Origin: DRKI01 sp011051875
GTDB lineage: Bacteria > Desulfobacterota > Desulfobulbia > Desulfobulbales > Desulfobulbaceae
Reading direction: 5' to 3'
NCBI GenBank assembly: GCA_026990385.1
Contig: JALXDL010000008.1
Span: forward strand, 1-64,000
Length of the DNA: 64,000 bases
How positions within the stretch are numbered: position 1 is the stretch's first letter; the number at the start of each line of letters is the position of its first letter. The notes beneath the pieces are model-generated. The model did no database searches, was not told where the DNA came from, and saw only the letters and a program-made list of their open reading frames with translations. Shown piece after piece: positions 54,250-62,936 of the stretch. The position numbers and the translations under genes are program-made.

Positions 54250-54707
54250 CAGTTTTCCTCCCTGTTCGACTCTAGGGGAACGACCCTGACCAGCAGGCCC
54301 TTCTGTTCGACAATCCTCACCACCGTGCCGGAAACGATCTTCTCCTCCGCCGCAGCCCGCCAGAACGAGCCGCCATACTTGACCTGTCCTTCGGCCGGCG
54401 GCACGATGTCCCGGGTCACAATGCCGCTGACCGATGCGGGTTGGACCGTGGCCGAATCGTCTTCCTGCAGGCTCCGGCCGCTGAAAATGGTGCGCAGCCA
54501 GGAACGGAGCAGGAGAAGAAACACCAGCGAGCTGACGATGAACAGGCCGAGCTGAGCGGAGAGGGAACAATCGACAAACCAGAGCACCAGGGCCACGCAC
54601 CAGGCACCGATGCCGAAAAAGAAGACAATGAAACCCGGCAGGGCCAGTTCGGTGACAAAAAACAGGATACCGGCCAGGAACCAGGCAAGAATGGGCGAGA
54701 TGACCAT
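54249..54707 (-). CDS. NfeD-like membrane protein
   Basis: 152 residues starting MVISPILAWFLAG. Two or three membrane segments (FLAGILFFVTELALPGFIVF, FFGIGAWCVALVLWF and LGLFIVSSLVFLLLLRSWL) and a C-terminal OB-fold (GIVTRDIVPPAEGQVKYGG, GTVVRIVEQKGLLVRVV). NfeD proteins partner SPFH proteins, and this gene overlaps the SPFH gene. The frame upstream to 54959 is not supported. Confidence 0.9.
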   Translation of the reverse strand: MVISPILAWFLAGILFFVTELALPGFIVFFFGIGAWCVALVLWFVDCSLSAQLGLFIVSSLVFLLLLRSWLRTIFSGRSLQEDDSATVQPASVSGIVTRDIVPPAEGQVKYGGSFWRAAAEEKIVSGTVVRIVEQKGLLVRVVPLESNREEN

Positions 54708-54889
54708 GACAGAAAGACCGTGAAATGTGCAGGGCAGCCCCCGGGAGCCGGACGCATGACGGCATGCGGAACAATCCGGGGTCGCGGTAGTTATCGGCAT
54801 TGTCCGGAGGACCCTCTCTGCTGTGATGGTATCACAAGGATCTTTCCGAAAGCAAGAATCGATTGAAGGTATCGGCGGACCAGGCGCTC

Positions 54890-57800
54890 CTACTGCCTGC
54901 CACCGGGGGCGGACGGTGCCGCGCCGGCCGCCTCCGCCCGCTGCAGGAAGAGCCGCCACTGGTGCTGCACCGCCTCGATGTCCGCAGCATAGTTCCGCTC
55001 CGCACCCTGTTTCGCCGCCTGCTCCATCCCGCCCACACCGGCAGCCATGTGCTCCAGGCCCAGGTTGAAAAAGGAACCCTTCACCTTGTGCGCGATCTCG
55101 CCGATACGGGAGATTTCCGCAGCCTCCGCCGCTGCGGCAAGCCGGGCCAGGTCCTGTTCAATACCCCTGCAGGTGGTGGCGATCAGGGTCGTCACCTGTT
55201 CTTCCGTAAAGGGATACCGCGTTCGCAGGAACCGGCGCACCGATGCCATGGTCGGAACCGCCGGCTGCTGTTCCGGCCGGTCCCGGCGGTCATCGTCCAC
55301 ACCTGGCCCCCTGCTTTCCGATCCGAAAAAATCGGCCAGGATATGGAGGAGCTGGCCGCGCTGGAAGGGCTTGGCAAGATAGGCATCCATGCCGGCCTGC
55401 CGGCACCGCTCCCTGTCGTCCTGCATGGCATTGGCGGTCAGGGCGACGATGGGGATCCTCTTTCCCCGGATCGCCCGGTGCAGCCCGGACATCAGGTCTC
55501 CATATTTTTCCGCCAGCCCGGCAGGGGGGGACAGGGTCTCTTCTTCGCAGCAGCGGATGATACGGGTGGCGGTCAGACCGTCCATTTCCGGCATCTGCAT
55601 GTCCATGAACACCAGGTCGAACCTGGTCCCGGCCATCTGCCCGAGGGCGGCCAGGCCGTTGTCCGCCACCTGGATCCTGTGGCCGTCCTGCTCCAGGATC
55701 AGCCGCAGGATATCCTGGTTGGCCTTGTTGTCATCAACAATGAGCACGGCCAGTCCGGGACCATCCCAGCCGGTACGGGCGTCGATTCCCCTGGACAGGC
55801 GGTCCTGCTGCTCTGATGCAACGCCGCAGGTGATGGTGAAGAAAAAGGTGGTACCCACCCCGGGCTCGCTCTCGAACCAAATCCGGCCACCCATGAGTGT
55901 ACACAGCTCACGGCAGATGGACAGCCCCAGCCCGGTGCCGGCGGAGCGTCGGCGCCTGGACAGGTCCGCCTGGGTGAAGGCCTCGAAGAGCCGGTCCTGC
56001 CGGCCGCGGGGAATACCTTCGCCGGTATCGCGGACCGTGCACAGCAGACGCACCCGGTTTCCCTGCCGCTGGTCCACCGCGACACTGATCGTGACCTCGC
56101 CCCGGGTTGTAAACTTGATACTGTTGCCGGTCAGGTTGAGGAAGATCTGCTTGATCCGCAGGGCATCCGCGATCAGGGCCCCTGGCACGTCATCGGCAAT
56201 GCTGCAGCGGAAGCGAACCCCCTTTCTCCTGAACTGGCTGGAGAGCATCTCGCCCACCTCCCTGACCAGTTCTCGGATGGCAAAGGGAAATTCATCCAGG
56301 ACCAGTTGCCCGGCCTCGATCTTTGACAGGTCAAGCAGGTTGTTGAGCAGGTTGAGAAGAAAATCGGCCGCTTGCCGCCCGGAGGCCACCAGTCCGGCCT
56401 GTTCCGGGTTCAGCTTCATGTCCTGCAGCAGGTCAAAGGTCCCCATGATGCCATGCAGCGGGGTGCGGATATCATGGCTGATGTTGGCCAGCAGCCGGCT
56501 TTTCATCTCGCTGGCCTCCTCGGCCTCTTTCTGGGCCCGGACCAGCTCCTGCTCGTACTTCTTCCGCCGGGTGATATCGTCGACGATCCAGATGACCCCC
56601 CGGCCCGGGTCCGAGGTGTCCAGGGCCTTGCCGTTGAGGGAGACCCAGAAGATGGATCCGTCTTTCTTCCGCAGACGCAGCTCCTTCTTGAAGATCCTGT
56701 TCCTGTTGGCCGGATCGAGGAACCACCGGCCGACCTGCCGGTAGGCTTCAGGGTCGGGATAGATCATCTCCGTCGACTTGCCCAGGACCTCGTCCGCCGA
56801 CTCGAAACCGAACATCTCCAGGCCGGACTGGTTGACCCAGGCAAAGCGGCGATCGATGATGATCGCGATACCGAAGCCGGCATACTCGACAACGAACTGC
56901 AGCTTGTCGCTCTCTTCCTCCAGCCTGCGGCTGATGGTACGCCGCTCGGTGATGTCCTCCTTGATGGCGATGTAATGGGTGATTTCGTTTTCTTCGTTGA
57001 AAATCGGCGAGATGGTCGCCTCTTCCCAGAAGAGCTCCCCGCTCTTTTTCCGGTTGCAGAGGGTCCCTTTCCAGGTTCGACCGCTGCTGATGGTCTGCCA
57101 GAGTTCGCTGTAGACCGCATCATCCTGGACGCCGGACTTGAGCAGCCGCGGATTCTCGCCCAGCACCTCCTCGCTGCTGTACCCTGTAACAGTGCAGAAG
57201 TAGGGATTGACATAGATAATCCTGCCATCCCTGTCCGTGATCACCATACTGTTGCCGCTCTGTTCCACGGCCTGGGAGAAAAGGCGCAGTTTGCCCTCGC
57301 TCTCGGCCAGGGCATCCGACTGTTGCAGCACGGTCCGGTGCCGCCGGTCCAGGAAAAAGACCAGCAGGCAGGCAACCACCAGCAGGCAGGCAAAGACCAG
57401 CAGCAGGCTGTTGTAGAGATCAAGCTGCCGGCGGTACTTCCGCTGGAACCAGGACTTCTTCACCATGTGGAGAAAATGGAGACCCGTGGAACCGAGCGGA
57501 GCGGCAAACAGGTAGTAGTCCTCGTCCGCCGCTGGCCGGGCGAGGAAACCCGACTTCTGCAGCAGGTCCCAGGTGCCGGCGGCAAAGGGCAGCGGCTCGA
57601 TGGCATCCACCGGCACCTGCCGCACCTTCCGGATGCCGGCCGCCAGTGCCGGGGTCAGGGGACCCAGGGTATGGACCGAGCCGCTGGTCACATCGACGAA
57701 CAGCCCCTGACCGGTGGCAAGCCCGATCCGCAGGGATCCCTGCTCCTCGTCCCGGTTCCGGGGGATGAAAAAAAACGGCGTTCTGTCGAAGAAACCCGGA

Positions 57801-58345
57801 TCGAGTTTCAGGACCGCCACTCCCAGGATCCTGTCTCCGCTCCGGATACGGCGGGAAAAATAGATACCGAGCTGGTGGGAAGTGATGCCACGCGCCACGT
57901 AGGTGGCCCTGCCCTGTGCCAGGGCACCGGTAAAATAGGGACGAAAGCCGTAGTTCCTGCCGATGAAATCGGGACGGCTGGAAAAGACACAGGTTCCCCG
58001 GCTGTCAAGCAGGAAGACGGCCAGCAAATGGTCCATGGTGGCGATATTGGCGAGCATGGCGCCCACCATGCCGGCAGCGGCCCGGGTCGGCTCACGACCT
58101 TCTTCGATCCTGGCAAGGCTGGTCAGGATGACCGGATCGTTGACAACCACGTTATTGATGCCCGTGATATCCCCGAGCCGGCCGGCAAGCCGTTCCGTTT
58201 CCAGTTGAAAAAACTGCCGGTAGACGGCGATCTCGTTGTCCCGGCGCTGCCGGTCGATATTGACGACCAGGAGCAGAACGACAGCAAGAATCACTGCCAC
58301 CGAAATGACCGAACCGGAGACGATCAGTGAGGGCTTTCTCTTCAT
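54890..58345 (-). CDS. Hybrid sensor kinase with receiver and Hpt domains
   Basis: 1151 residues. Membrane segments at about 9-30 and 311-331 enclose a Cache-type sensor domain. PAS domain about 355-465, a second about 480-595, then the HisKA box NISHDIRTPLHGIMGTFDLL (His624), HATPase (LNLTGNSIKFTTRGE, VRDTGEGIPRG, SAGTGLGLSICREL), a receiver (VLIVDDNKANQDIL with FMDMQMPEMDGL) and a C-terminal Hpt domain (IGEIAHKVKGSFFNLGLEH). This is a complete phosphorelay of the ArcB/BarA type. Sensed signal unknown. The REC-HD-GYP regulator encoded 250 bases downstream in the same direction is the likely partner. Confidence 0.93.
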   Translation of the reverse strand: MKRKPSLIVSGSVISVAVILAVVLLLVVNIDRQRRDNEIAVYRQFFQLETERLAGRLGDITGINNVVVNDPVILTSLARIEEGREPTRAAAGMVGAMLANIATMDHLLAVFLLDSRGTCVFSSRPDFIGRNYGFRPYFTGALAQGRATYVARGITSHQLGIYFSRRIRSGDRILGVAVLKLDPGFFDRTPFFFIPRNRDEEQGSLRIGLATGQGLFVDVTSGSVHTLGPLTPALAAGIRKVRQVPVDAIEPLPFAAGTWDLLQKSGFLARPAADEDYYLFAAPLGSTGLHFLHMVKKSWFQRKYRRQLDLYNSLLLVFACLLVVACLLVFFLDRRHRTVLQQSDALAESEGKLRLFSQAVEQSGNSMVITDRDGRIIYVNPYFCTVTGYSSEEVLGENPRLLKSGVQDDAVYSELWQTISSGRTWKGTLCNRKKSGELFWEEATISPIFNEENEITHYIAIKEDITERRTISRRLEEESDKLQFVVEYAGFGIAIIIDRRFAWVNQSGLEMFGFESADEVLGKSTEMIYPDPEAYRQVGRWFLDPANRNRIFKKELRLRKKDGSIFWVSLNGKALDTSDPGRGVIWIVDDITRRKKYEQELVRAQKEAEEASEMKSRLLANISHDIRTPLHGIMGTFDLLQDMKLNPEQAGLVASGRQAADFLLNLLNNLLDLSKIEAGQLVLDEFPFAIRELVREVGEMLSSQFRRKGVRFRCSIADDVPGALIADALRIKQIFLNLTGNSIKFTTRGEVTISVAVDQRQGNRVRLLCTVRDTGEGIPRGRQDRLFEAFTQADLSRRRRSAGTGLGLSICRELCTLMGGRIWFESEPGVGTTFFFTITCGVASEQQDRLSRGIDARTGWDGPGLAVLIVDDNKANQDILRLILEQDGHRIQVADNGLAALGQMAGTRFDLVFMDMQMPEMDGLTATRIIRCCEEETLSPPAGLAEKYGDLMSGLHRAIRGKRIPIVALTANAMQDDRERCRQAGMDAYLAKPFQRGQLLHILADFFGSESRGPGVDDDRRDRPEQQPAVPTMASVRRFLRTRYPFTEEQVTTLIATTCRGIEQDLARLAAAAEAAEISRIGEIAHKVKGSFFNLGLEHMAAGVGGMEQAAKQGAERNYAADIEAVQHQWRLFLQRAEAAGAAPSAPGGRQ

Positions 58346-58595
58346 TGTCTGCCCGGGAAAACCGACAGCGAGCGTCTTGTGTTATGCCCCGCAATGCGAG
58401 CGCCGTGGGGGTTCATCAAGAAAGAACCACTTGTAATCAATGATCTTTTCCATTGATAGATGGATGAAGCGCACGATTTGCCACTGCTCACGGGATCAAT
58501 ACCCCGTTGTTTTCCTATCCTTGAAACGGCACGCCTGCACAGGTGCCTCCACCCGGTGCAGGCGTTCCGCTTCGCCATGGGCCCGCGCACCGGAT
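58346..58595. other. Gap upstream of the hybrid kinase with a family-2 repeat
   Basis: 250 bases between the HD-GYP gene (downstream end 58596) and the kinase gene start, both minus strand. The AT-rich part near 58430-58470 may hold the kinase promoter. The right part is the family-2 repeat (58489-58578). Confidence 0.55.
58489..58578. repeat. Intergenic hairpin repeat, family 2, copy 1
   Basis: Shares with copy 2 at 59870-59957: CACGGG...CCCGTTGT, then 20 variable bases, then ACGCCTGCACAGGTGCC, a short spacer, ACC, GTGCAGGCG, CCG and TTCGCCAT. Within each copy GCCTGCAC pairs with GTGCAGGC and CACGGG with CCCGTT/G, giving two hairpins. It ends 17 bases before the HD-GYP stop. Confidence 0.75.
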
Positions 58596-59624
58596 TCAGG
58601 TCCTTTTCGGCCTGTCGGCATACTCCTGCCTGATGGCAAGCCAGGCCGTCTCCTGGCGGACAAAGGAATCAACGATCCTCGGATCAAAGTGGCTGCCCCT
58701 GCCGGCGAGGATGATCTCCCTGGCCCGGCCGTGATCCACCGGGTCCTTGTAGCAGCGCCTGCTGCTGACGGCATCATAGACATCGGCCAGGGCGACGATG
58801 CGGGCGGAAACAGGTATCGCGTCCCCGCGCAGTCCCTGGGGATAGCCGCTGCCGTCCCATTTTTCATGATGGTACATGGCCACCTGGTAGGCAACCAGCA
58901 GGTAGGGATCCCGGGTCTTCTCGTACAGTTCGAGGAGAATGCTGCCGCCGTACACGGTGTGCTCCTGCATGAGGCGAAACTCTTCGTCTGTCAGCGGTCC
59001 CGGCTTGTGCAGGATCTGGTCGGCCACCGAGACCTTGCCAAGATCGTGGAGAGGACTGACCCGGGCGATCTCGTCTGCCAGCGGCACAGACAGGGCCAGC
59101 TCCGGGTGCTCGGCCTGAAGATCCATGGCAAGCAGGCGGGTATACCCCTTGACCCGCTCGAGATGAAACCCGGTCTCCTGGCTCCTGTACTCGGCCAGCT
59201 TGGCCATGGACAGGATAAGCTCCTCCTGGCTCTCGAGCCGCAGCAGCCGTTCCCCGGCGGTGATCCGCAGGATCAGTTCATCCTGGAAAAAGGGCTTGGT
59301 CACGTAGTCGTCCGCGCCCAGGCGCAGGGCCCGGATGACGCTGTCCCGGTTGTCCTGGTTGGTCAGGACGACGATATAGGTGTATCGCCGCTCGGTGCCC
59401 CGGATCCTGCGGATCAGTTCCAGGCCGTCCATCTTGGGCATGCTCAGGTCGGTGATCACGTAACGGATCTCGGGATCGTCCTCAAGGAGCTGCAGGGCAT
59501 GCCAGCCGTCCTCGGCCATGAAAACGCCGAAGTCCTCCGCCTCCAGCGCCATGCTGAGCAACAGGCGCTGGGAATCATCGTCTTCGACGATCAGAATCTT
59601 AGGTTTTTTCTGCCGTGTTTCCAT
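58596..59624 (-). CDS. Response regulator with HD-GYP phosphodiesterase domain
   Basis: 342 residues from ATG 59624. Receiver about 8-120 with ILIVEDDDSQ, VITDLSMPKMDG (phosphoacceptor Asp59) and VTKPF. HD-GYP domain about 140-330 with SPLHDLGKVSVADQILHKPG (His193-Asp194), MYHHEKWDGSGYPQGL (GYP at 260-262) and ALADVYDAVSSRRCY. It should hydrolyse c-di-GMP when phosphorylated. It probably receives phosphate from the upstream REC-Hpt kinase. The frame is open to 59699 but the first ATG before the receiver fits better. Flanked on both sides by family-2 repeats. Confidence 0.94.
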   Translation of the reverse strand: METRQKKPKILIVEDDDSQRLLLSMALEAEDFGVFMAEDGWHALQLLEDDPEIRYVITDLSMPKMDGLELIRRIRGTERRYTYIVVLTNQDNRDSVIRALRLGADDYVTKPFFQDELILRITAGERLLRLESQEELILSMAKLAEYRSQETGFHLERVKGYTRLLAMDLQAEHPELALSVPLADEIARVSPLHDLGKVSVADQILHKPGPLTDEEFRLMQEHTVYGGSILLELYEKTRDPYLLVAYQVAMYHHEKWDGSGYPQGLRGDAIPVSARIVALADVYDAVSSRRCYKDPVDHGRAREIILAGRGSHFDPRIVDSFVRQETAWLAIRQEYADRPKRT

Positions 59625-60172
59625 GTGGAGACCGTAGCCGGGTTGACGGACCGCCGGAGCTGCCGCCGGGGACGGTGGCCGGAGTCTTTGCGACGCCATC
59701 GGGATTTTCGGGATGTCACTCTTGCGTATTCTATACCAGGAAACGCCTCCGGCACAAGGTATAACACGGAAATTCCGTGCTCATGGCCGCCCACCCGGGC
59801 TCCGGAAGCCACCCCTGTTCCCGCAAAGACCGGTTCGGTCTCATGCCACTGCCGGGGCGTAACAGATCACACGGGTACCAACCCGTTGTCGGCACAGTCT
59901 CAAAACTGTACGCCTGCACAGGTGCCCCGAACCTGTGCAGGCGCGCCGATTCGCCATACCCCCGGTATGCGGAGCGGCGCGAACTTCCCGCTGGACTCTC
60001 TTCACCCGGGACGCTATCATGCCAGGCACAGACGTACCCGTCCACCGGGGTGCTGCCACCGTGGTTTATCTCCGAATCGCAGGCAGGTACGCCCAGACAG
60101 CCACCCCATTCCCCAGCCACGGTCCACAGACCGGAGCAGGCCGGCTTTTCCGGCCGACAAGGAGTTTCGTCC
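59625..60172. other. Gap between the HD-GYP and FAH-family genes
   Basis: 548 bases with no supportable gene between divergent genes. Holds the second family-2 repeat (59870-59957) and GC-rich sequence. Long open frames here on both strands, including 172 codons at 59731-60249 (minus), have no protein-like features. An AT-richer spot near 59710-59775 could hold the HD-GYP promoter. Confidence 0.5.
59870..59957. repeat. Intergenic hairpin repeat, family 2, copy 2
   Basis: Same organisation as copy 1 at 58489-58578: CACGGG...CCCGTTGT, a 20-base variable spacer, ACGCCTGCACAGGTGCC, then ACC-T-GTGCAGGCG and GCCGATTCGCCAT. Paired changes occur in the stems, and the invariant hairpin is GCCTGCAC/GTGCAGGC. 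Confidence 0.75.
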
Positions 60173-60889
60173 ATGAAAGTCACCCTGCCCATGAAAAACG
60201 GCACCCCGGTACCCCTCCGGCCGACCAAGATCATCGCCCTGGGCCTCAATTACCTGGAGCACATCCGGGAGAGCGGCTCGGTCAACGTGCAGAACTTCAC
60301 CGGCGAGGTGCCCGAAGAGCCGGTGCTCTTTGCCAAGACCCCCAACGTCCTCATCGGTCCGGACGAGACCATCATCCTGCCCGCCCTGCTCGACCGCTAC
60401 CGGTTCGAGTCTCCGCGCACCGACTACGAGGGCGAACTGGCCCTCGTCATCCGGGACCGGATCAAGGACGTCAGCGAGGAGGAGGCCATGGCCCATGTCC
60501 TGGGCTTTACCTGCTTCAACGACGTCAGCCAGCGCAACTTCCAGCGCTCGGACAAGGCGGGCTGGTTCCGCGGCAAGTCCCTGGATACCTTCGGTCCCAT
60601 CGGGCCGGTCATCGTGGCGCCGGACGAGATCGGCGATCCGCAGAACCTGTGCATCCGCACCCGTCTCAACGGCCGGGTGGTCCAGGAGGCCTCCACCCGC
60701 CAGATGATCTTCCCCATCCCGGCCATCATCGCCTTTGTCTCGGCCAACTTCACCCTGGAGCCGGGCGACATCATCACCACCGGCACCCCCAGCGGTGTGG
60801 GACCGCTGACCGACGGCGACGTGGTGGAGGTGGAGATCGAAAAGATCGGCATTCTCCGTAACCCGGTGCGGGCGGAAAAACGGGCATAG
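60173..60889 (+). CDS. Fumarylacetoacetate hydrolase-family protein
   Basis: 238 residues from ATG 60173 with an AAGGAG ribosome site 8 bases before. The family catalyses C-C bond cleavage or decarboxylation of acylpyruvate-like substrates with a divalent metal. Visible motifs: IIALGLNYLEHIRES, EPVLFAKTPNVLIGPDETI, the metal region RTDYEGELALVIRD with TCFNDVSQRNFQ, KSLDTFGPIGPVIV and ITTGTPSGVGPL. Substrate not identifiable. The open frame extends upstream to 59777 without family similarity. A strong terminator follows. Confidence 0.9.
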   Translation: MKVTLPMKNGTPVPLRPTKIIALGLNYLEHIRESGSVNVQNFTGEVPEEPVLFAKTPNVLIGPDETIILPALLDRYRFESPRTDYEGELALVIRDRIKDVSEEEAMAHVLGFTCFNDVSQRNFQRSDKAGWFRGKSLDTFGPIGPVIVAPDEIGDPQNLCIRTRLNGRVVQEASTRQMIFPIPAIIAFVSANFTLEPGDIITTGTPSGVGPLTDGDVVEVEIEKIGILRNPVRAEKRA

Positions 60890-60907
60890 CGGGGAGGGTG
60901 AAAAGAC

Positions 60908-60950
60908 AAAGCCCTGGACGGCGGCCGCCGTCCAGGGCTTTTTTTTCTTT
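60908..60950 (+). terminator. Strong terminator between the FAH gene and ilvD
   Basis: AGCCCTGGACGG pairs with CCGTCCAGGGCT around a CGGCCG loop and is followed by TTTTTTTTCTTT. It lies 21 bases after the FAH stop. Read on the minus strand the hairpin also follows the ilvD gene, with an AAAG-preceded end that gives a short U run, so it may act in both directions. Confidence 0.92.
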
Positions 60951-60969
60951 ATTCCTGGCGGACAGGGAG

Positions 60970-62802
60970 TCATTGCGGCACGATCCGCACCGCGCCCTTG
61001 TCGGCCGAGGCGGCAAAGTAGGCATAGGCCCGGAGCGAGGCCGGCACCGCACGCTGCCGGTCGGGAGTGAAGGCCCGGCGGCCGCGCTCCTGCTCCTTCT
61101 GCCGGCGCGCGGCCAGCTCCTCGTCGGGGACCAGCAGGTTGATGGCGCGGCCCGCGATGTCGATCTCCACCTGGTCCCCGTCCCGGACCAGGGCGATGTC
61201 CCCGCCCTCGGCGGCCTCGGGCGACACGTGCCCGATGGAGAGCCCGGACGTGCCGCCGGAAAAACGGCCGTCCGTGACCAGGGCGCAGGCCGTGCCCAGG
61301 TGCATGGACTTGAGATAGGAGGTGGGATAGAGCATCTCCTGCATGCCCGGCCCGCCCTTGGGGCCTTCATAGAGGATGAAGACCACGTCACCGGGCGACA
61401 GGTCGCCGGCCAGGATTCCCTTGCAGGCCGCGTCCTGGGAATGGTACACCCGGGCCCGACCCTGGAAATGGAGCACCGAGGGATCAACACCGGCCGTCTT
61501 GACGATGCAGCCCCGCCGGGCGATGTTGCCATAGAGCACGGCCAGGCCGCCGTCGCGGGAATAGCAGTGGGCCAGGTCACGGATACAGCCCCCTGCCCGG
61601 TCCCTGTCCAGTTCCTCGTACATGGTCTCCTGGGAGCCCATGACCAGGTTGCGGCCCGAGGAGGCCGGGGCGCTCCGATAGAGGTTGATCGCCTCGTCGC
61701 TCACCGTGTCCCGCATGATGTCGTAGCGGTCCAGGGCCTGGGCCAGGGTCAGGCCGTCGGCGCGGACCACCGAGGTGTCGAGCAGGCCGGCCCGGTCCAG
61801 CTCGCCAAGGATGCCCAGGATACCGCCGGCGCGGTTGACGTCCTGCACGTGATAGGAGGAACTGGGCGCCACCTTGCAGAGGATCGGCGTCTTGCGCGAC
61901 AGGGCGTCGATGTCGTCCATGGTGAAATCCACCTCCGCCTCCATGGCAATGGCCAGCAGGTGGAGCACGGTGTTGGTGGAGCCGCCCATGGCGATGTCCA
62001 GGATCATGGAATTCAGGAACGCGGCCCGGGTGGCGATGGAACGCGGCAGCACCGAGTCGTCGCCGCGTCCGTACCAGGCATCGCACATCTCGACGATCCT
62101 GGCCGCGGCGCGGTCAAAGAGGGCCAGGCGGCTGGCATGGGTGGCGACCACGGTGCCGTTGCCGGGCAGGGCCAGGCCGAGGACCTCGTTGAGGCAGTTC
62201 ATGGAGTTGGCCGTGAACATGCCCGAGCAGGAGCCGCAGGTCGGGCAGGCGGAACGCTCCAGGGCCTGGACCCGCTCGTCGGCCACCGAGCTGTCGGCCG
62301 CCTCGACCATGGCGTCCACCAGGTCGCAGGCCTGGTCGTCGACGATGCCGGCCTCCATGGGGCCGCCGGAGACGAAAATTGCCGGGATGTTGAGCCGGAC
62401 CGCGGCCATGAGCATGCCGGGCGTGATCTTGTCGCAGTTGGAGATGCAGACCATGGCATCGACCTGGTGCGCGTTGCACATGTACTCGACGCTGTCGGCG
62501 ATCAACTCCCGCGACGGCAGGGAATAGAGCATGCCGTCGTGGCCCATGGCGATGCCGTCGTCGATGGCGATGGTGTTGAACTCGGCCGCGAAACAACCCA
62601 GCTCCTCGATCTTCTTCTTGACCCGCTGCCCGATCTCGTGCAGGTGGACATGGCCGGGTACGAACTGGGTGAACGAGTTGACCACCGCGATCACCGGCCG
62701 GCCGAACTGCTCGTCTTTCATGCCGTTCGCCCGCCAGAGGGCGCGGGCCCCGGCCATTCTTCTTCCCTGGGTCGTGGTTGCACTGCGCAAAGGAACCGCC
62801 AT
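60970..62802 (-). CDS. ilvD: Dihydroxy-acid dehydratase
   Basis: Cytosolic iron-sulfur dehydratase that makes 2-oxo acids in branched-chain amino acid synthesis. 610 residues, slightly longer than E. coli IlvD. Cluster Cys are in VCISNCDKITPGMLMAAV and CPTCGSCSGMFTANSMN. VVNSFTQFVPGHVHLHEIGQ, DDGIAMGHDGMLYSLPSREL, SGGPMEAGIVD and VTDGRFSGGTSGLSIGHVSPEA are family motifs. No leader peptide or attenuator is obvious in the divergent gap to the PilT-like gene. Confidence 0.96.
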   Translation of the reverse strand: MAVPLRSATTTQGRRMAGARALWRANGMKDEQFGRPVIAVVNSFTQFVPGHVHLHEIGQRVKKKIEELGCFAAEFNTIAIDDGIAMGHDGMLYSLPSRELIADSVEYMCNAHQVDAMVCISNCDKITPGMLMAAVRLNIPAIFVSGGPMEAGIVDDQACDLVDAMVEAADSSVADERVQALERSACPTCGSCSGMFTANSMNCLNEVLGLALPGNGTVVATHASRLALFDRAAARIVEMCDAWYGRGDDSVLPRSIATRAAFLNSMILDIAMGGSTNTVLHLLAIAMEAEVDFTMDDIDALSRKTPILCKVAPSSSYHVQDVNRAGGILGILGELDRAGLLDTSVVRADGLTLAQALDRYDIMRDTVSDEAINLYRSAPASSGRNLVMGSQETMYEELDRDRAGGCIRDLAHCYSRDGGLAVLYGNIARRGCIVKTAGVDPSVLHFQGRARVYHSQDAACKGILAGDLSPGDVVFILYEGPKGGPGMQEMLYPTSYLKSMHLGTACALVTDGRFSGGTSGLSIGHVSPEAAEGGDIALVRDGDQVEIDIAGRAINLLVPDEELAARRQKEQERGRRAFTPDRQRAVPASLRAYAYFAASADKGAVRIVPQ

Positions 62803-62826
62803 CGTCTTTTCTCCTGGTATTGTCGC

Positions 62827-62853
62827 GCGGCCCGGAGGGGCCGCAAATTTTTT
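62827..62853 (+). terminator. Terminator-like hairpin in the ilvD/pilT-like gap
   Basis: GCGGCCC (62827-62833) pairs with GGGCCGC (62838-62844), loop GGAG, followed by AAATTTTTT. It reads as a plus-strand terminator about 85 bases before the PilT-like ATG and may insulate that gene from antisense transcription through ilvD or act as an attenuator. Confidence 0.45.
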
Positions 62854-62936
62854 CCCTTGTATTTCGTCCTGGTTTGGCGATACTACCTACATAAGGTGGT
62901 CTCAATTTCTCTGGACAAGCCGGGGTACTCTCTACC

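Noticed and set aside
59731..60249. 172-codon minus-strand open frame in the gap before the FAH gene
   Set aside because: Overlaps the FAH start, includes the family-2 repeat and looks non-coding.
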